Assembly (NCBI RefSeq): GCF_020085105.1
Contig: NC_058047.1
Coordinates: 3,229,001 to 3,293,000 of the forward strand
DNA: 64,000 nucleotides
Direction: 5' to 3'
Source of the DNA: Siniperca chuatsi
Taxonomy: Eukaryota; Chordata; Actinopteri; Centrarchiformes; Sinipercidae
Under the pieces are notes generated by a model, which was not told where the DNA came from, made no database searches, and saw only the letters and a list, made by a program, of their open reading frames with translations. How positions within the stretch are numbered: the first letter of the stretch is position 1; every line of letters begins with the position of its first letter. A program made the position numbers and the translations under genes. Below are positions 1 to 12,375 of the stretch, piece by piece.

Positions 1-1084
1 TAGCCAGATTGTTGATCATTCAGGCAATTAATCAGACATTGCGACCCCCTTCAAACAATAAATGGCCACTGATCTGCGGGAAATTCAGCCTGATTGTAAA
101 ATTATTTGGGGGAGACACCTTTGTTGTTAAATCCAGGCTATGCAGTATCTGCCCAGATTAACCCACTTCATTCTCTTCAGGGTGGCCAGAGGCTGGAGTC
201 TTTCCCAGAATGCACTGGGCAGCAGGTACAGACACCCCACATGGGTCACCACAATCTAGTGCAGGGTCAGTGCCCTCAATATGGTTTTTTGGTATGAAGG
301 CGGATCATCACGATTAGAAGAATGTTTAAACAAAATATAATAACGATAAAATGAAAAGTAGTAATAAGTGGCTTAATGATAAGTATTTTTCTAACTTGTA
401 AATTCCACTTCTGCATCCCACATTGTTCGTATCTGATCTGAGTGAATTGACAGAGGGAGGGGTAGCCGTGCTGTCAGGAAGATAAATGCTGGCAGAGACG
501 GCCACTGCGAATGTTCGGGAATGTAAATATAATGCAACTCCCTCTCTCCACCAGCAGGTCCTCCTCATCATGCTGTAGCAATAACAGCAATTGAAATCAC
601 CATGGCAACAGAATTTCTACCTGAAAGCAAGGCTGTGGAGAAGCTGGAGGAGGAGAGATGGAGAGACAGAGGGAGCGAGAATGAAAAAGAGGGCTGGGGC
701 CGCTCATAACACAGCATGATTTATGAAGGTCTGGGAAAGAACATTTACAACACGTCCAGTTCTCACACTGAAAGAAAAGATCTGAGGCATTAAAGGCCAG
801 GCAGCCATTCAGCAAGTAGATTCATTCTCCCTCTTTGCACCTCTCTTTCTGTCTCTGTCTTCCTCTCTTTCATCCAAGTTCTCTTTTTTACCTCATTGTA
901 AAAATGTATAAAATGTTTCTTCTTCTTGGTTCCCCTGCTGTTGATGTCTTATATGTGCTGCAGACAAACTGTTCTCAGTGACAGAAAACCTTTTATAAAT
1001 TGGCTTTTTTCAATCTGGATTGAATTCTTAATCTAGTCCTTTTAATGATAATGTGAATAAATGACCTACCTATTTGAGTATCAC
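1..1084. other. non-coding stretch, nothing recognised
   Basis: No exon, RNA gene or clear repeat is visible on either strand. Short open frames here lack start context, splice partners or recognisable motifs. Confidence 0.5.
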
Positions 1085-1089
1085 TGAGG

Positions 1090-1330
1090 GAGCGTCATTC
1101 CAGAGGAGTGGTTCCCAAACTTTTGTCTGTTATGCCCCCCTTTAGAAACCCCCTCTGTTTGCTTATTATCTTATTTAAACTTTGCAGCCTGCAAAGTTGA
1201 AATACGACAGTCTGACTCTGGATCTGCTGGCGTTTGCCAGCTATAAGCAGCCGAGGTTGAAACCAGAACTTATAGGGCAGGCTTCTGTTCCAGAAGTAAG
1301 AAAACCTCATTCAAAATCCCATTGACATTT
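1090..1330 (+). repeat. probable interspersed repeat remnant (GTGGTTCCCAAAC end)
   Basis: The stretch opens with GTGGTTCCCAAAC followed by a C-rich run, an end type common in fish hAT-like non-autonomous transposons. A shorter relative starts near 54857 (GCGGTTCCCAACC). No matching far end or target duplication is visible, so the class is a guess. Confidence 0.35.
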
Positions 1331-1864
1331 GTAACAACGCTAATAACGAAACATCCAGCTGTGGAACAGATTCTTTCTCAGCACTATGTCGCTTAGCTCG
1401 CTTCCTATGTTTAGTTAAGGAGGGTCGTTTTTTTTAATTATTTTGTTTTGTTTATTTAATATTTCTGTTTTTTGGCGCAATTTAACAACGCTTTGGTTCT
1501 CTAGCTACTTTAGTTAGCTGCAGGTAAAATCCTACAACTGTCCCATCCCCTCTTTTATTTTCTTATTATGATAATAAATTTTACAGTGAGTTAAATCCCA
1601 TTTCCTTGGAATAAAACACTAGAAACACCAGACTCCGGCTGGGAGAAGGAATAACAGAAACTAGTTAACTTAGCTAAGTAGCTTACAAACGTTAGCCTGC
1701 TAAGTGAGTAACACACAAGCTAGATCAAGCATATGAAAGTCTTCCTGGATCTGTGTATTCATAACAAAGTTTAAGGGCCATGCAAATTACGGGAGTTTCC
1801 AGGGAGAAACAACAAAACGGGAGGGCGCCAGGAGATGGCCTTGAAATATGGGAGAAACACGGGA

Positions 1865-2130
1865 AAAACAGAAGTGTTGGCAGGTATGCTGTAGTGCTAT
1901 TTATCCATCTAGATTGTTTTGGTGTGAGTTGCCGAGTTTTGGAGATATCAGCCATAGAGATGTTTGCATTTTTTGAATATAATCGGACTGTATGGCACTC
2001 AGCTTGTGGTGCTCAAAGTGCCAAAAAAAATACATTTGAAAAACTCAACAGCAATGTCTCTTTCAGAAGTCATGACCCGGTTACTCAAGATAATCCACAG
2101 ACCTTGTTATCTTTTAGGTTGTTAGGTTCA
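1865..2130 (+). repeat. interspersed repeat family R1, copy 1
   Basis: This block matches the reverse complement of 16795-17040 over about 200 bases. Shared segments include the run around AGACTCAACAGCAATGTC and the end AATAATCCACAGACCTTG. It is therefore a dispersed repeat. A 128-residue frame crossing it (1780-2166) is not a gene. No terminal repeats or target duplication are seen. Confidence 0.7.
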
Positions 2131-4430
2131 CATGAAGCCTGCAGTAGGATGTGGTGTTTGCCCTAACGTTTTCACATTAGCTAATTAAATTAACACACGA
2201 GCCTTGTTGTGTAGGATGAACCTGAATGGCGTCAGGATCTGCTAGTTAAGTTTAATTTGCATAAAGCTTAGTGCAATGAGGGAGAGATTACCTTAATTTA
2301 AGACATAAGACGTAGATAGAAAAATACAAACTCACTATGGGGACATTGTGTATTTAAAGTAAAAAATTTAAAAAAATAATCTACAAAGGGAGGGAGGAGG
2401 GAGAAGATCATACGAACTATTTACATATTTACAACCTGGGTAGTAACATCTTAATCCAGAGAGAAAGAGTGAGAGAGAAGAACAAACAAACTATTTACAT
2501 ATTTACAAGCTTTAACATCCTAATCCAGAGATCCGGAGAGAAAGAGTGAAGCTGTCCCACATGCAGCACACTGACAAGAGGAGAGGAAGAGAGACACCGC
2601 AGCAGGCATGGGAATGAATTACAATATTATTTTATATTATTTATATTATAATATAAGACATTTTAATATATTTATTGCCTTTTCCCTGATGGTCCGAATA
2701 AGTCGCTAAATTTGTCGCTAGTCGCTTTTTAGGAATAATTGACAAAGTTGCCATGTTGGCAACAGTGCAAGAGGTCAGAGGGTAAAAATATAGCAAAATA
2801 ATTAATAAGTGAATTCTTAAAAAGTGAATTAGCCATTGTTGTTTATGTCGACCTGGTACGGCTTCTGTCTTTCAATAAGACCTCAATTACACAGACTAAT
2901 GAAGACGTGCAGCCTGGTTAGCTGGTTGGTTAACATTTGCTAGCCAGCTACATTAGCTAACATGATAGCTGCAGTTACAATCTCTTCCTGTCACGATCCA
3001 CCCATTTATCCTCATGTTCTCAATATAATTCTTTAGTTAAATGCCTGTTGCTTGTAAGAAAAAAAGAAGAAATAAGATTAAACAGGCAACTTAGGGTGGC
3101 TATCGAACTTAGCATGGTAGTTTGCAAACATTAGCCAGGCATAAACACTAGCTCGGTTGAGCAGGGAATCTTTATAAAATGTATTGACTGCCTAAACTAT
3201 TTATATTTGTATGTGTTCATATTATAACAGTATGTCCTAAAGTAAAGTGTTGTGACAAAACAATAGATTCGTTGGAGATAACACCTATTCTTAGTCTTGG
3301 GAATCTTTGATTTGGCCTTGGCAGTTGTTTTCCTGTTATATTATAGTGCAATCAATTGTCATTCTAAAACAATGTAAAATGATTTTGCTAACTTTACTGG
3401 GCCTAACACAGCCCGAATGTCGACAGATATTATGTCAGAGGACTTATAGGCATTCGAATCCACACCTCACAGAAAATGGCTGACAAGAGAGCAATGTCAG
3501 AGTGATTAATGAAGTGTTAATAAAAATGGCCCTTCAGTCTGATTATCAGGCTATAACTTAGGCAGGCCTTCACTGACAAATGTATGATTTAAAGGGTGGA
3601 TTCAGCAAGTCATGGCTCTCTTTAAAAAGCTCTGCGCTCTGAACTATCCTGATATTCTCTCACCCCTCTGTGGTGTTGTTGTCTTTGGTGAGTCAGTGAA
3701 TCATCCTCTCCAGCTACAGTTTCGTCCAGATCAATGGAGATCTCCACATGGGTCTGCACAAACCTCCGCGCTCTTCCTCCCCACTCTGCCATTGCCATGG
3801 AGACTCTCGCTACATGTCGGGACCTGTCAGAGACAGGTCCCGAATGCTTCCTAGTGGTCCCACAGGCACACATGGATACATAAACTGGCAGTTCTTCAAT
3901 TAAGGAGATGAAAGAAATAGATTCCTCTTTTCCCTGACTGCCCAGATCATAACCTCCTCTCCTTTCACCCAGTGCCTCATCCACATCTTCACAGTTCAAC
4001 GTTTATTTTCTTGGCTTTCTGAAAGGTCCCATGCTACAGACAGCTTTATTTCCCCAGTGTCTGGTGGGTAACAGGTTTTAGACAAGTGCGCACAGTAACA
4101 ATTCAAAGGGAAGTCCAGAGGGAAACAGAAGACCAGGGTGACTGCACACAGAGTAAGCTGAGAAGTAGGATTACATAAATAAGTGAATGTGACACGGCAC
4201 TGGGGAAATAACACAAGCAAACTGAGTGATTCAAAGGTCAGTGAGTGATAATTAATGCTAATTTGTGAAAGTGTACTCTTGCAACTATTGTAGCCTCTTG
4301 AAATTCAATTGAAACCAGCAACACATTCGGGAACTAACTCCAAATTTTAGCTTTCACTTTTTTCTTTTACCCATCTTGATTGCAGGAAAGGATAGATACG
4401 TGCACCTCGTCAGAAATGAAACTACCCGTT
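2131..4430. other. non-coding stretch with a small local tandem duplication
   Basis: No gene is recognised. Two adjacent units at about 2413-2480 and 2485-2550 both contain CTATTTACATATTTACAA followed by ATCCAGAG and GAGAAAGAGTGA, which looks like an old tandem duplication of about 70 bp. A 125-residue minus-strand frame at 3622-3999 has no recognisable domain or splice partners. Confidence 0.5.
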
Positions 4431-4439
4431 GGGGCTACG

Positions 4440-4665
4440 AACAAACAAATATGGCCAAACGTATTTGGACATAGTACCCAGTCCACATACTTTTGTGTCA
4501 TTTTGGTCTGGGGCTGTTTTTTATGGTTTGGTCTAGGCTCCTAAGGGAAATCTTAATGCTAAAGCATACAGTTATATTTTAGAGGCAACAGTTTGGTGTG
4601 GAAGAACTTGACTGGCCTGCACAGAGCCCTGACCTCAGCCCCATCAAACACCAAAGATGCTGGAA
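4440..4665 (+). mobile_element. Tc1/mariner-like transposon remnant
   Basis: The segment has the wording typical of fish Tc1-like elements: a TGGTCTGGGGCTGTTTTT stretch, then GTGTGGAAGAACTTGACTGG and GCACAGAGCCCTGACCTCA, the part of the transposase gene around the DDE region. The frame is broken and both terminal repeats are missing, so it is a dead internal fragment. Confidence 0.65.
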
Positions 4666-4884
4666 TACGATTGTTGATATTCAAGGCCACATGAAGCAAT
4701 TTGACAAAATCCTGATTTTCACCAGACAAATTTATATGTTGGGATCAAGCAAATGAATTTCCAGTGAAAGCTATCTTCCCACATTAATCATCAATCTCTA
4801 TCTGGTAAATGAAAGAATGTAAACTTTTTATGATTACTTTGGGTAAACAATGACACAGTGATGGTCTCTCTTTCCATTTGGCAA

Positions 4885-5100
4885 GACATGTTTATTCATA
4901 TTGCACATTTCATACGCAAAGGCAATTCAAAGTGCTTTACATAATGCATTGAAAACATTAACAGAAAATACAGCATAAACCATTGAAACACAAATAGTAG
5001 AAACCATGTGGAGGGCATGCTTAAGGTTTATTCAAAGGCAGAAGAAACCATAACAGTTTTGAACCCGGATTTAAAGGCAGTCAGAGTCGCGGCAAGTCAT
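4885..5100 (-). repeat. LINE 3'-end-like repeat
   Basis: Contains the phrase GCACATTTCATACGCAAAGG followed by CAAAGTGCTTTACATAA, typical of LINE or SINE 3' regions in fish. Related phrases (GCACTTTTCAAAAC, AAGTGCTTTACAAC) occur at 38441-38510 and 59110-59180. It is written here in reverse orientation. Class is uncertain. Confidence 0.45.
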
Positions 5101-6059
5101 ACAGTGTATCCTCTGGTTATTGTTGTTGTTTTTTGTTACCGCTCTGTGGTGTATAGTTAATAAATGTTGCTTCTTCACGTTAAGTTTGGATTCTGGGAAC
5201 AGTTAGCAGATGTTATCAGAGAAGATTCATATGATAAAGCTAAACAAATTTGCATTTGTGATCTAGCTAACAATGCCATTTCCAGTGCTAAACTTCCCAT
5301 TGTTTCTCTCTATAACAAAGTGAATAAAAGACACAAAACTGTGTATATTGTGTCACGTGTAGTTTCAGATGCAATTATGACTTTCATGGCTAAAAATGCG
5401 TATGTTTCTTTTTTCTGTGACCACACTGCAAATTAATTTCCCTTTTTCTCATGATAACAAATCAATCATCTGGTGGTGCTGTGCAGAAACTTCTTGCTGG
5501 CAAAACTTCTTGTTATCAGTCATATGGTAACACTGATTACACTATTACATTATCAGCATGCTGCAGTTTGTGCCTGTTTTGCCCTTGCCTTTGTGCGTAA
5601 TTATTTCTTGTAAGATTGCCTCGTTGGGCTACTGAGAAGGAGACACATCAAGCACAAACATGACAGCGTAGTGTGTGTTGGCGCACAAATTTGTTGTGAC
5701 AGCTAGTTACTCAGAGTTCTGTGACCCAGGCATCCAGCAGACAGGAGAAACCATCTATACAGAATTAACTGCTGCATCTACAGCATGAACATCCCCCCAA
5801 CATGCTGCTGCGACATGATCCGACCTAACAGGGAAAGCTTCTGGAGAAAGAGAGCGACAAATGGACAGAAAAAAGACAAGTCTTTTTTCTGACTTTGACA
5901 GACATCTTCAGAGACAAGCAGAGTGCAGAGTTAAACATTAGCAGTCCAAACAACACAAGGAACAACTCTCTCTTGAAAAATAAAACATTCAGCATTTCCA
6001 TTAAGGCTGATCTCCAGAAGGCTCGACATGCCAGGGTGAGAAACGACGAGTGCACTGCA

Positions 6060-6060
<1 letters not shown>
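5101..6060. other. non-coding stretch with one unassigned 90-codon frame
   Basis: A plus-strand frame at 5164-5436 encodes 90 residues without low-complexity bias, but I recognise no family, signal peptide or splice partner. It is more likely chance or an old transposon fragment than a gene. Confidence 0.4.
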
Positions 6061-6061
<1 letters not shown>

Positions 6062-6099
<38 letters not shown>

Positions 6100-6132
6100 T
6101 ATGTGTGTGTCTGTGTGTGTGTGTGTCTGTGT
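6062..6132 (+). repeat. (TG)n microsatellite
   Basis: About 35 TG units with a few interruptions (TCTATG, TCTGTG). Histidine/threonine- and cysteine/valine-rich frames across it are artefacts. Confidence 0.95.
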
Positions 6133-6623
6133 GGGCTTGCCTGCTCCCTCTTCCCACGACAGAGTAATTTGCTAGTTCTCAGAGGATGATGGTTATAAAC
6201 AAAATACTTTTTACGAATGTCACAAACCCCTAGCTATTAAAAGTGAGGGGGTTTTTTTCTGTCAGTATGCAATTGCGTTGCATTCCATTAAAAATGCGTC
6301 AACTGTCACTCGATCAGGATATTTGGCAGCAGAATGTCCTGAACTCTGTAGAAATAGACCCACAGAAATAACCAAAGCAAATGAGAAGCTACAGAGATTA
6401 TTCCAGCCCATCGAGCTGCAGTGGTAAATAAATGTCAGAGGAATCCTAAAGCTCAGACCACGGTCTCTTCAAAGCCAATTACTTTTAGTGATGTGGAATG
6501 TATTCTCCCTCAACGTTTGATAAGTTACAGTATACTTATATCGAAACAGGGTGAAATCCAATGATATTTTATGATTTATTAACCTTTATTACTTTCAATT
6601 AATGTGATTTCTTTAAGTTTTTT

Positions 6624-6975
6624 AGCCATGCTAGTAGCATGGCTTTAGGGAGAGCAACGTCGGCCTGTTGGTAGGTTGGTCCACCACTTTGTTCCAGACT
6701 AAAATATCTTAACAACCACTGGATGGATTGCCATGAAATTTGGTTCAGACATTCTTGTCCCCCTCAGGATGAATTGTAATACCTTTGGTGATCCCCTGAA
6801 TTTTCATCTAGCGCTATTATCTGTTCAAAATTTTAATTTGATGACATTCCCATCAGCCTCAGATGTACATTGTGTTTACTGCCAATTAGTAAATATTAGC
6901 ATTGTGGTGAACATTGTAAACATTATACCTGCTGAACATGAGCATGGTAGCATTGTCATTGTGACTCTCAGTATT
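6624..6975 (+). repeat. interspersed repeat family R2, copy 1
   Basis: Contains ATGGATTGCCATGAAATTTG and, further on, GGTGAACATTGTAAACAT and GTAGCATTGTCATTGTGA. The second half recurs in the same orientation at 47132-47300. This is a frequent fish repeat, but I cannot place it in a transposon class from its sequence alone. Confidence 0.65.
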
Positions 6976-7671
6976 GTTAAGAGAGTTATTTCTACAAGCC
7001 TTCAGCCTCCCACCTAGGAATTTTTGTATGTATGTATGTATATAATACATGAGTGTATATATAGTAGTATATAAAGTGTGTTTGTGCATAGGTTATGTGA
7101 CTTTTCTTCATATATTTTTTACATCGTTTGTTCAAATGCTTAAAATGACCTATGTTTATGCTTTGATGACAAGAAACTTTTGTGGCTGTGTGGGTTATGA
7201 TTGGTGTCTCTCAGAAGCAATGGCATAAGTAGGCTGATGTTATTACAGCGCCGCAAAACCTCTTAGGGAGAATGTCGGGGGTGGTTTGTTGGGTCAAGAA
7301 AGTTTATGACTTGACCGAAGTTCACATTCCATTTCCTCTTCAACAAAAAGTGTAGGAACCCCACAGGACAACAATGGAGAGGGTTATCGAGCCAAGCATG
7401 TGTCACTGTGTTGAAACGTGCCTTTACATCAAGACATCTGCATGTTGAAATGCTCGAGGCTGCGCTCTACATACATACCAGCTCCTGCCTACTACAATGA
7501 AATTACTGCCTTTATCAGAATATAATCACTGTTATTGGGCTGTCTCCCCTTGCACTGTCACACAGCCAGAGGAAATGGCTGCAAGTCTATTTTCGGCAGC
7601 CTGCAGATGGCAGCTCTCAGGTTAGACCCCTGTGTTTGAACGATTAAAAAAGCCCTCACAAAAAGAGCCTG
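6976..7671. other. non-coding stretch
   Basis: A short TATG-rich simple repeat lies at 7020-7065. Nothing else is recognised. Confidence 0.5.
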
Positions 7672-8172
7672 CTGTTGTGGAAAGTAACTAAGTAGCATTT
7701 ACTCAAGTACTGTGCAATTTTGAGGCACTTCATTTATTCATTTTCTGCTACTTTATACTACTCCACTACATTTATTTGACAACTTTAGTTACTAGTTACT
7801 TCACAGATTGAGATTAATATTACAATATATAATCAACAAATAAATGATGAGGTATTATTATAGGTTAAGATAAGACTTTATTGATCACTGAGGGGAAACC
7901 CAAAAGCTATACCTATCAGTATGTAAAGTAATTTAAATTAGCTTCATCCTTTACCAGCTGCAACATTAAAGTGATGTACACATGACTGCATCAATAATTT
8001 TAATCCAATAACATACATTATTCTGAAATGGGCCATTTAAAAGTATATTTGGTGCTAATACTTGTACTTTTACTTAAGTAAAAATTTGACTGCCATGACT
8101 TTTACTTGTAACTAAGTATTTCTGCACTGTGGTAGTGTTACTTTACTTAAGTAAGAGATCTGAGTGCTTCTG
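7672..8172 (+). mobile_element. hAT-type MITE (family M1), copy 1
   Basis: Begins CTGTTGTGGAAAGTAACTAA and continues with the body shared by the copies at 8920-9412, 27404-27671 and 63672-64000, including TACCAGCTGCAACATTAAAG. The right end decays before the expected TCCACCACTG. A short LINE 3' end sits inside at about 7866-7905. It is non-autonomous, with no coding capacity. Confidence 0.8.
7866..7905 (-). mobile_element. very short LINE 3' end inserted in the MITE
   Basis: The bases AAGATAAGACTTTATTGATC and GAGGGGAAAC interrupt the MITE body where the 63672 copy reads straight through. They resemble the reverse complement of the Rex1-like 3' ends at 15200-15250 and 36235-36290 (GGGGATCAATAAAG plus a short repeated tail). 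Probably an extreme 5' truncation. Confidence 0.6.
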
Positions 8173-8919
8173 AGCAAGAAAATGTTGATAATTGAAACTT
8201 GTTTGTATTTCCTCTGAGGATCGAGGGTCTTATTTCCAGGTTGTTGCATGTTTTAGACTGAGTGGATTAGATCCTTACAATCAGTGTAGTGTGAATAAAA
8301 ATCTTTGCCAGATCTACAAATGTCTTGCTAGCTGTGGCCCTCCATCTCTTCATCCTGAGCTGAAGCCCATGTTCCAAATCAAGCAATTTTAAAATCAAGA
8401 CCTGTAAAATAAGGATCTCCAACCTAATTGGGTTTCTTCATACTGTTTCTTTCACCATTTGTCCTGCCATTGGTAAAGGTTATTGTCTTCACTTTAGAGC
8501 CAGAACACTGAAGGATGAGTTCTTTTTCCAAGGCAAAGGTTCTTTTGGGAGGGACGTGGGCTGCAGTTTATTTGAAATGTAGATTTTGCGCCGTGTCTGT
8601 AGCGCTTTCATCCTGTCCATGAAAAATGCATGCTGTGATCTCATTATCCTGCTCTCCTCTTGGAACGTTACATAAAATCAATCCGGGGCAGAGGAGGGGT
8701 GAGAACACTACAGATTCTTCTTCTCTTTTCACAATGGGTGAGAAGAGGCCCTACAAGTGGGAGAAGTGTAGAGGAGTGTGTGTATGTGTGTGAATCTGCA
8801 CGTGTCTGTGTATATATAAAGCACTAAACTGGTGATTTAACTGCATGATTTCATACCTTTCAGGCAGCTGCTGGTTTCCATTTATTTCAGTGCACTTCAG
8901 ATAGAAAGGACATAACAGA
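8173..8919. other. non-coding stretch
   Basis: No gene or clear repeat seen. Confidence 0.5.
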
Positions 8920-9412
8920 CAGTGCTTAAGTTACTTAAGTAAAAGTAGTAATACCACAGTGTAGAAATACTCTGCTACAAGTCAAAGTCTTGCATTCAAA
9001 AATGTAGAGGTAAGTACAAAAGTATTAGCATCACAATACACTTAAAGTCCCAAATGTAAAAGTACTCATTATGCAGAATGGCCCATTTAAAAATGTTGTA
9101 GATTATTTTACTGGATCATATTCATTGATAGATTAATGTACGTATCACTTTAATGTTGCAGCTGGTAAAAGTGGAGCTAATTTTAAGTACTCTATATACT
9201 GCTGTGTAGCTTAACCTATAATAATATATTTTATTTGTTGATAATATTTTGTATTAATAATCTGAATCTGTAAAGTAATAAAGTTATCATCATGTAGTGG
9301 CGTAGAAGTATAAAGTAACTAAAACGGAATTACTCAAGTAAAGTACAAGTACCTCACAACTGTATTTAAGTGCTGTACTTGAGTAAATGTACTTAGTTAC
9401 TTTCCACCACTG
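8920..9412 (-). mobile_element. hAT-type MITE (family M1), copy 2, inverted
   Basis: Ends with TTAGTTACTTTCCACCACTG, the inverted M1 terminus, and starts CAGTGCTTAAGTTAC. The flanks ATAACAGA (8912-8919) and GTAACAGT (9413-9420) agree at 6 of 8 bases, as expected of an aged 8-bp hAT duplication. It is inverted relative to the copy at 7672. Confidence 0.8.
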
Positions 9413-11925
9413 GTAACAGTGAACAATTTGCACCTTTATTGTTGATATATTGATTGTCAAAGTTACATTATCAATGTATGTGCAAAAAACATATTATCCC
9501 TCTTACCTCTTGTGGCATCTGGCTGAAATGAAGCTTAGCGTAAGTTCAATCAGGAAGACTGACTACCTTCATGCTTATCAAAACTTGTAAGGCTGTATTT
9601 TCACCATGGGAAGATGAGTATCTATGCTTGATAAGGCTGACACTTTTTATTTGAAATTCAAGCTACCATTTAGAGCTTTGGAAAAATGTTAACATTTGAT
9701 CTGTAATGATCTGTCCAAATACAAAATTGAATTCAGCAGGTCTGCTGATACGGGAACTTTAGGAATCTACTTTGTAAACGTACAGAGACGAAAGGAAAAA
9801 GAAGAAAGACTGGAAGAAAATGGCAGAAAGAACTGCAGCTCCTGGTGAGTTCTGAAATCAGAGTTGTCACACTTGGTGAACTTGGTACATTGGCTGTTTT
9901 GGGGTAAATGCAGACTACACAAACAGTCCAGTGGAAATGACACTGCAAACATTTGCTTCCCATTTTGTCACACATTAACACATCTTTAGCTTGTTACTCA
10001 ACTGAGGCAGCGGAGAATAACGTCAACTCTACAGCACAAAGCAAGCTTTGGCTATGTAGGTTATGTTCAAACTACTACTACTACTACTTTTATTTAACAG
10101 TTAAAGCCGTGCTGACAGAGCTGGCATAATTAGCCACTCATGCAACACACCTGGGAGAGGCCATGAGAACAAAGGTGAAGATGTTGAGTTGTGCCATGCC
10201 AAGACAATCCCAAAAGGGGGAATTGTTTAATTTTTTGTTTTGGACTGTGTAATAATTTGGAACTTTGCCATCCAGCGTTTTAACCATGAAATAAAACCCT
10301 TCACTGCCTGCATTGGTCATAGCCGGATGAAGCCTACAGCTACTGTCACCACAAGCCTTGTGGGAGGTTGTTGCGCCCTGTGAGAGCCCAATCCTGTGGG
10401 TGCGTCAAACCTAATATTGATTGTTGGGACGATGCAGGACATGAACTACAGTCTCCCATGTAAAAGCGGACCCATAATTCACCCTGATCTCCTCTCTTCT
10501 CCCAGATGTTTCATGACAGCATAACAATGTCACAGTAGAGACTAAGAAGTTGCTTGTAAGGAAAAAGTAAATATAGGTTGTTTTACCAACCAATGCTGAT
10601 GTTCTGGCTGAGGACAGTTTGGCAATGTATCTCATCAAGGCGATGCTTTTTAGCGGTTCTCGAGAGTCACAGAATGCTTGAATGGACCACTTTTGAAAAT
10701 GGACGTAAATTTGCACCAAACCAAACCAAAGGGTGCCTGTAGCGTAAGACATCAATCGCAACACTTCTGGTACGGTTTAAAAAATGGTCAGCAGTAAACA
10801 GACACAGCACAATCTGTCAGAGTGTGTCTGAGTCTGTCAGTGTAGGAGGAACATAAAAAAATAAATATAACTGCTTATCTTCTTCTCCCAGGAGAAAACT
10901 CACCTGCTATCTTTATTTCACTACAACAGTTTTTTTTTATTCTCCACCGGATGTTCTTCATTTCTAAATTGGCAGCAGGTGGGCAGAGATACACGTAGCT
11001 GCAATTTAACCAATTACAGTAATGACGGGTGAGGGTTGTGTCTCATTTCCCACTATAATGGGCTAACGTGAGCACACCTAACACCAAACACACTGCATAC
11101 CAATGGCACACCTGAATTTCAGTAGTTTCCAGAACTGTGTGTGGCTATGTTCAGGTTCAGGAGTGCTGTGTTTGTACTGTTGTATTGTAGGGAATCCCTA
11201 TTTATTCCAGTTATGGTTGCCATGGGAACCGTTGGCCAAAGGCTAAAGTGAGTTATGCCTTTGGCCCACTCAGATTAATGGCCCGTTCAGTCCACTACCT
11301 TCGATTGATGTCCCCTTCTTCTTTCACATCAATATAGGCACAGCTGTCTTTACTGTCTTCACAGTTAGATTAATGCAGTCTTCAGCCCTCAGTATTGGCA
11401 ACAAGGATCTGGACTCTGCTGCAGTGTGGTATGTTTCTGGTTCTGCACTGATACGTACTACTTCCAGGAAATAGTCACAACCTCGCACTGGACACTTAAA
11501 AAAAATGGAAAGTGGGAAGAATATGGAAGCACAACAAACTTAAACAGCGTTACAAACTCGAGCACTGTGTGACATATGTTAGCTTGGTTTAAGCAGCGCA
11601 GGTGAGGACTCAGTGACAGATTTTACTTACCGTGGCTGGTCCCTGTTTTGCTTGTTTTGTGCATGTGCACGAGGACGCAAGTGCACAGTCCTACCTCCGG
11701 TTTCAAGCTATTACACTGATCAATAATTGGTGGCGGTAATGTGCAAAGGAAACACACTAATGCACCAGCAAAGGCAGTGAAGAAGAAGACTGCTAGCTGT
11801 GTTTTATGAGGAAGGAAGTTCATTCAACACATTGGTTAGACCTCAGGGATGCACACAATGCGTTTTGGTGAGAAACAATGAATGTAAACTTAACTTTTGT
11901 TTGCTTACAATATAACTCCACAGTG
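9413..11925. other. non-coding stretch
   Basis: No exon or recognised repeat. Short frames at 9733-9981, 10411-10764 and 11623-11823 lack any supporting signal. Confidence 0.5.
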
Positions 11926-11929
11926 CACT

Positions 11930-12375
11930 TTTAAAGGAGCTGTATGCGACATTCACTGCCACTAAATGTCACACTAGAGCACCAGCATCTCATACCAAGA
12001 CAAACAGACATTATGGCACACCAGACTCCATTGAGAAAAACAATCATTTTACCTCGCAGGTCATCGTAAAACACACTTCATTCAAACTGGACAGAAGCAA
12101 AATAAAACTCACCCATACCGTCTTTGTTAGTCTTTCCACTGTTCCAACAATCACCAACTCTGGTTTGATCGAAATAAACCCTTAATTGGGCTTGGGGACA
12201 AATGCGCCCATTAAAGTGCATCCACCAAAAGTGCTTATTTTTGCCACTGACAGGCTCAGATTGGGAGCAGTGTCCTCTGCTCAGGGAGCCATTACTCCAC
12301 TGTGTCTTTACATAGCAAATAGTTTCAGCAATAGTTTGCTGCTATATTAATGATTAGAATCTCATTTACAGAACC
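11930..12375 (+). repeat. probable interspersed repeat
   Basis: The segment begins AAAGGAGCTGTATGCGACATT and ends in a weak mirror TACAGAACCTTTAA. This pair resembles the imperfect terminal repeats of a common fish non-autonomous element. No second copy is seen in this window, so support rests on general resemblance. Confidence 0.4.

Noticed and set aside
1780-2166. 128-residue plus-strand frame
   Set aside because: Lies mostly in repeat R1, whose inverted copy at 16795 does not keep the frame.
3622-3999. 125-residue minus-strand frame
   Set aside because: Overlapping frames on both strands, no motif, no neighbouring exons.
5825-6167. His/Thr- and Cys/Val-repeat proteins
   Set aside because: Direct translation of a (TG)n microsatellite.
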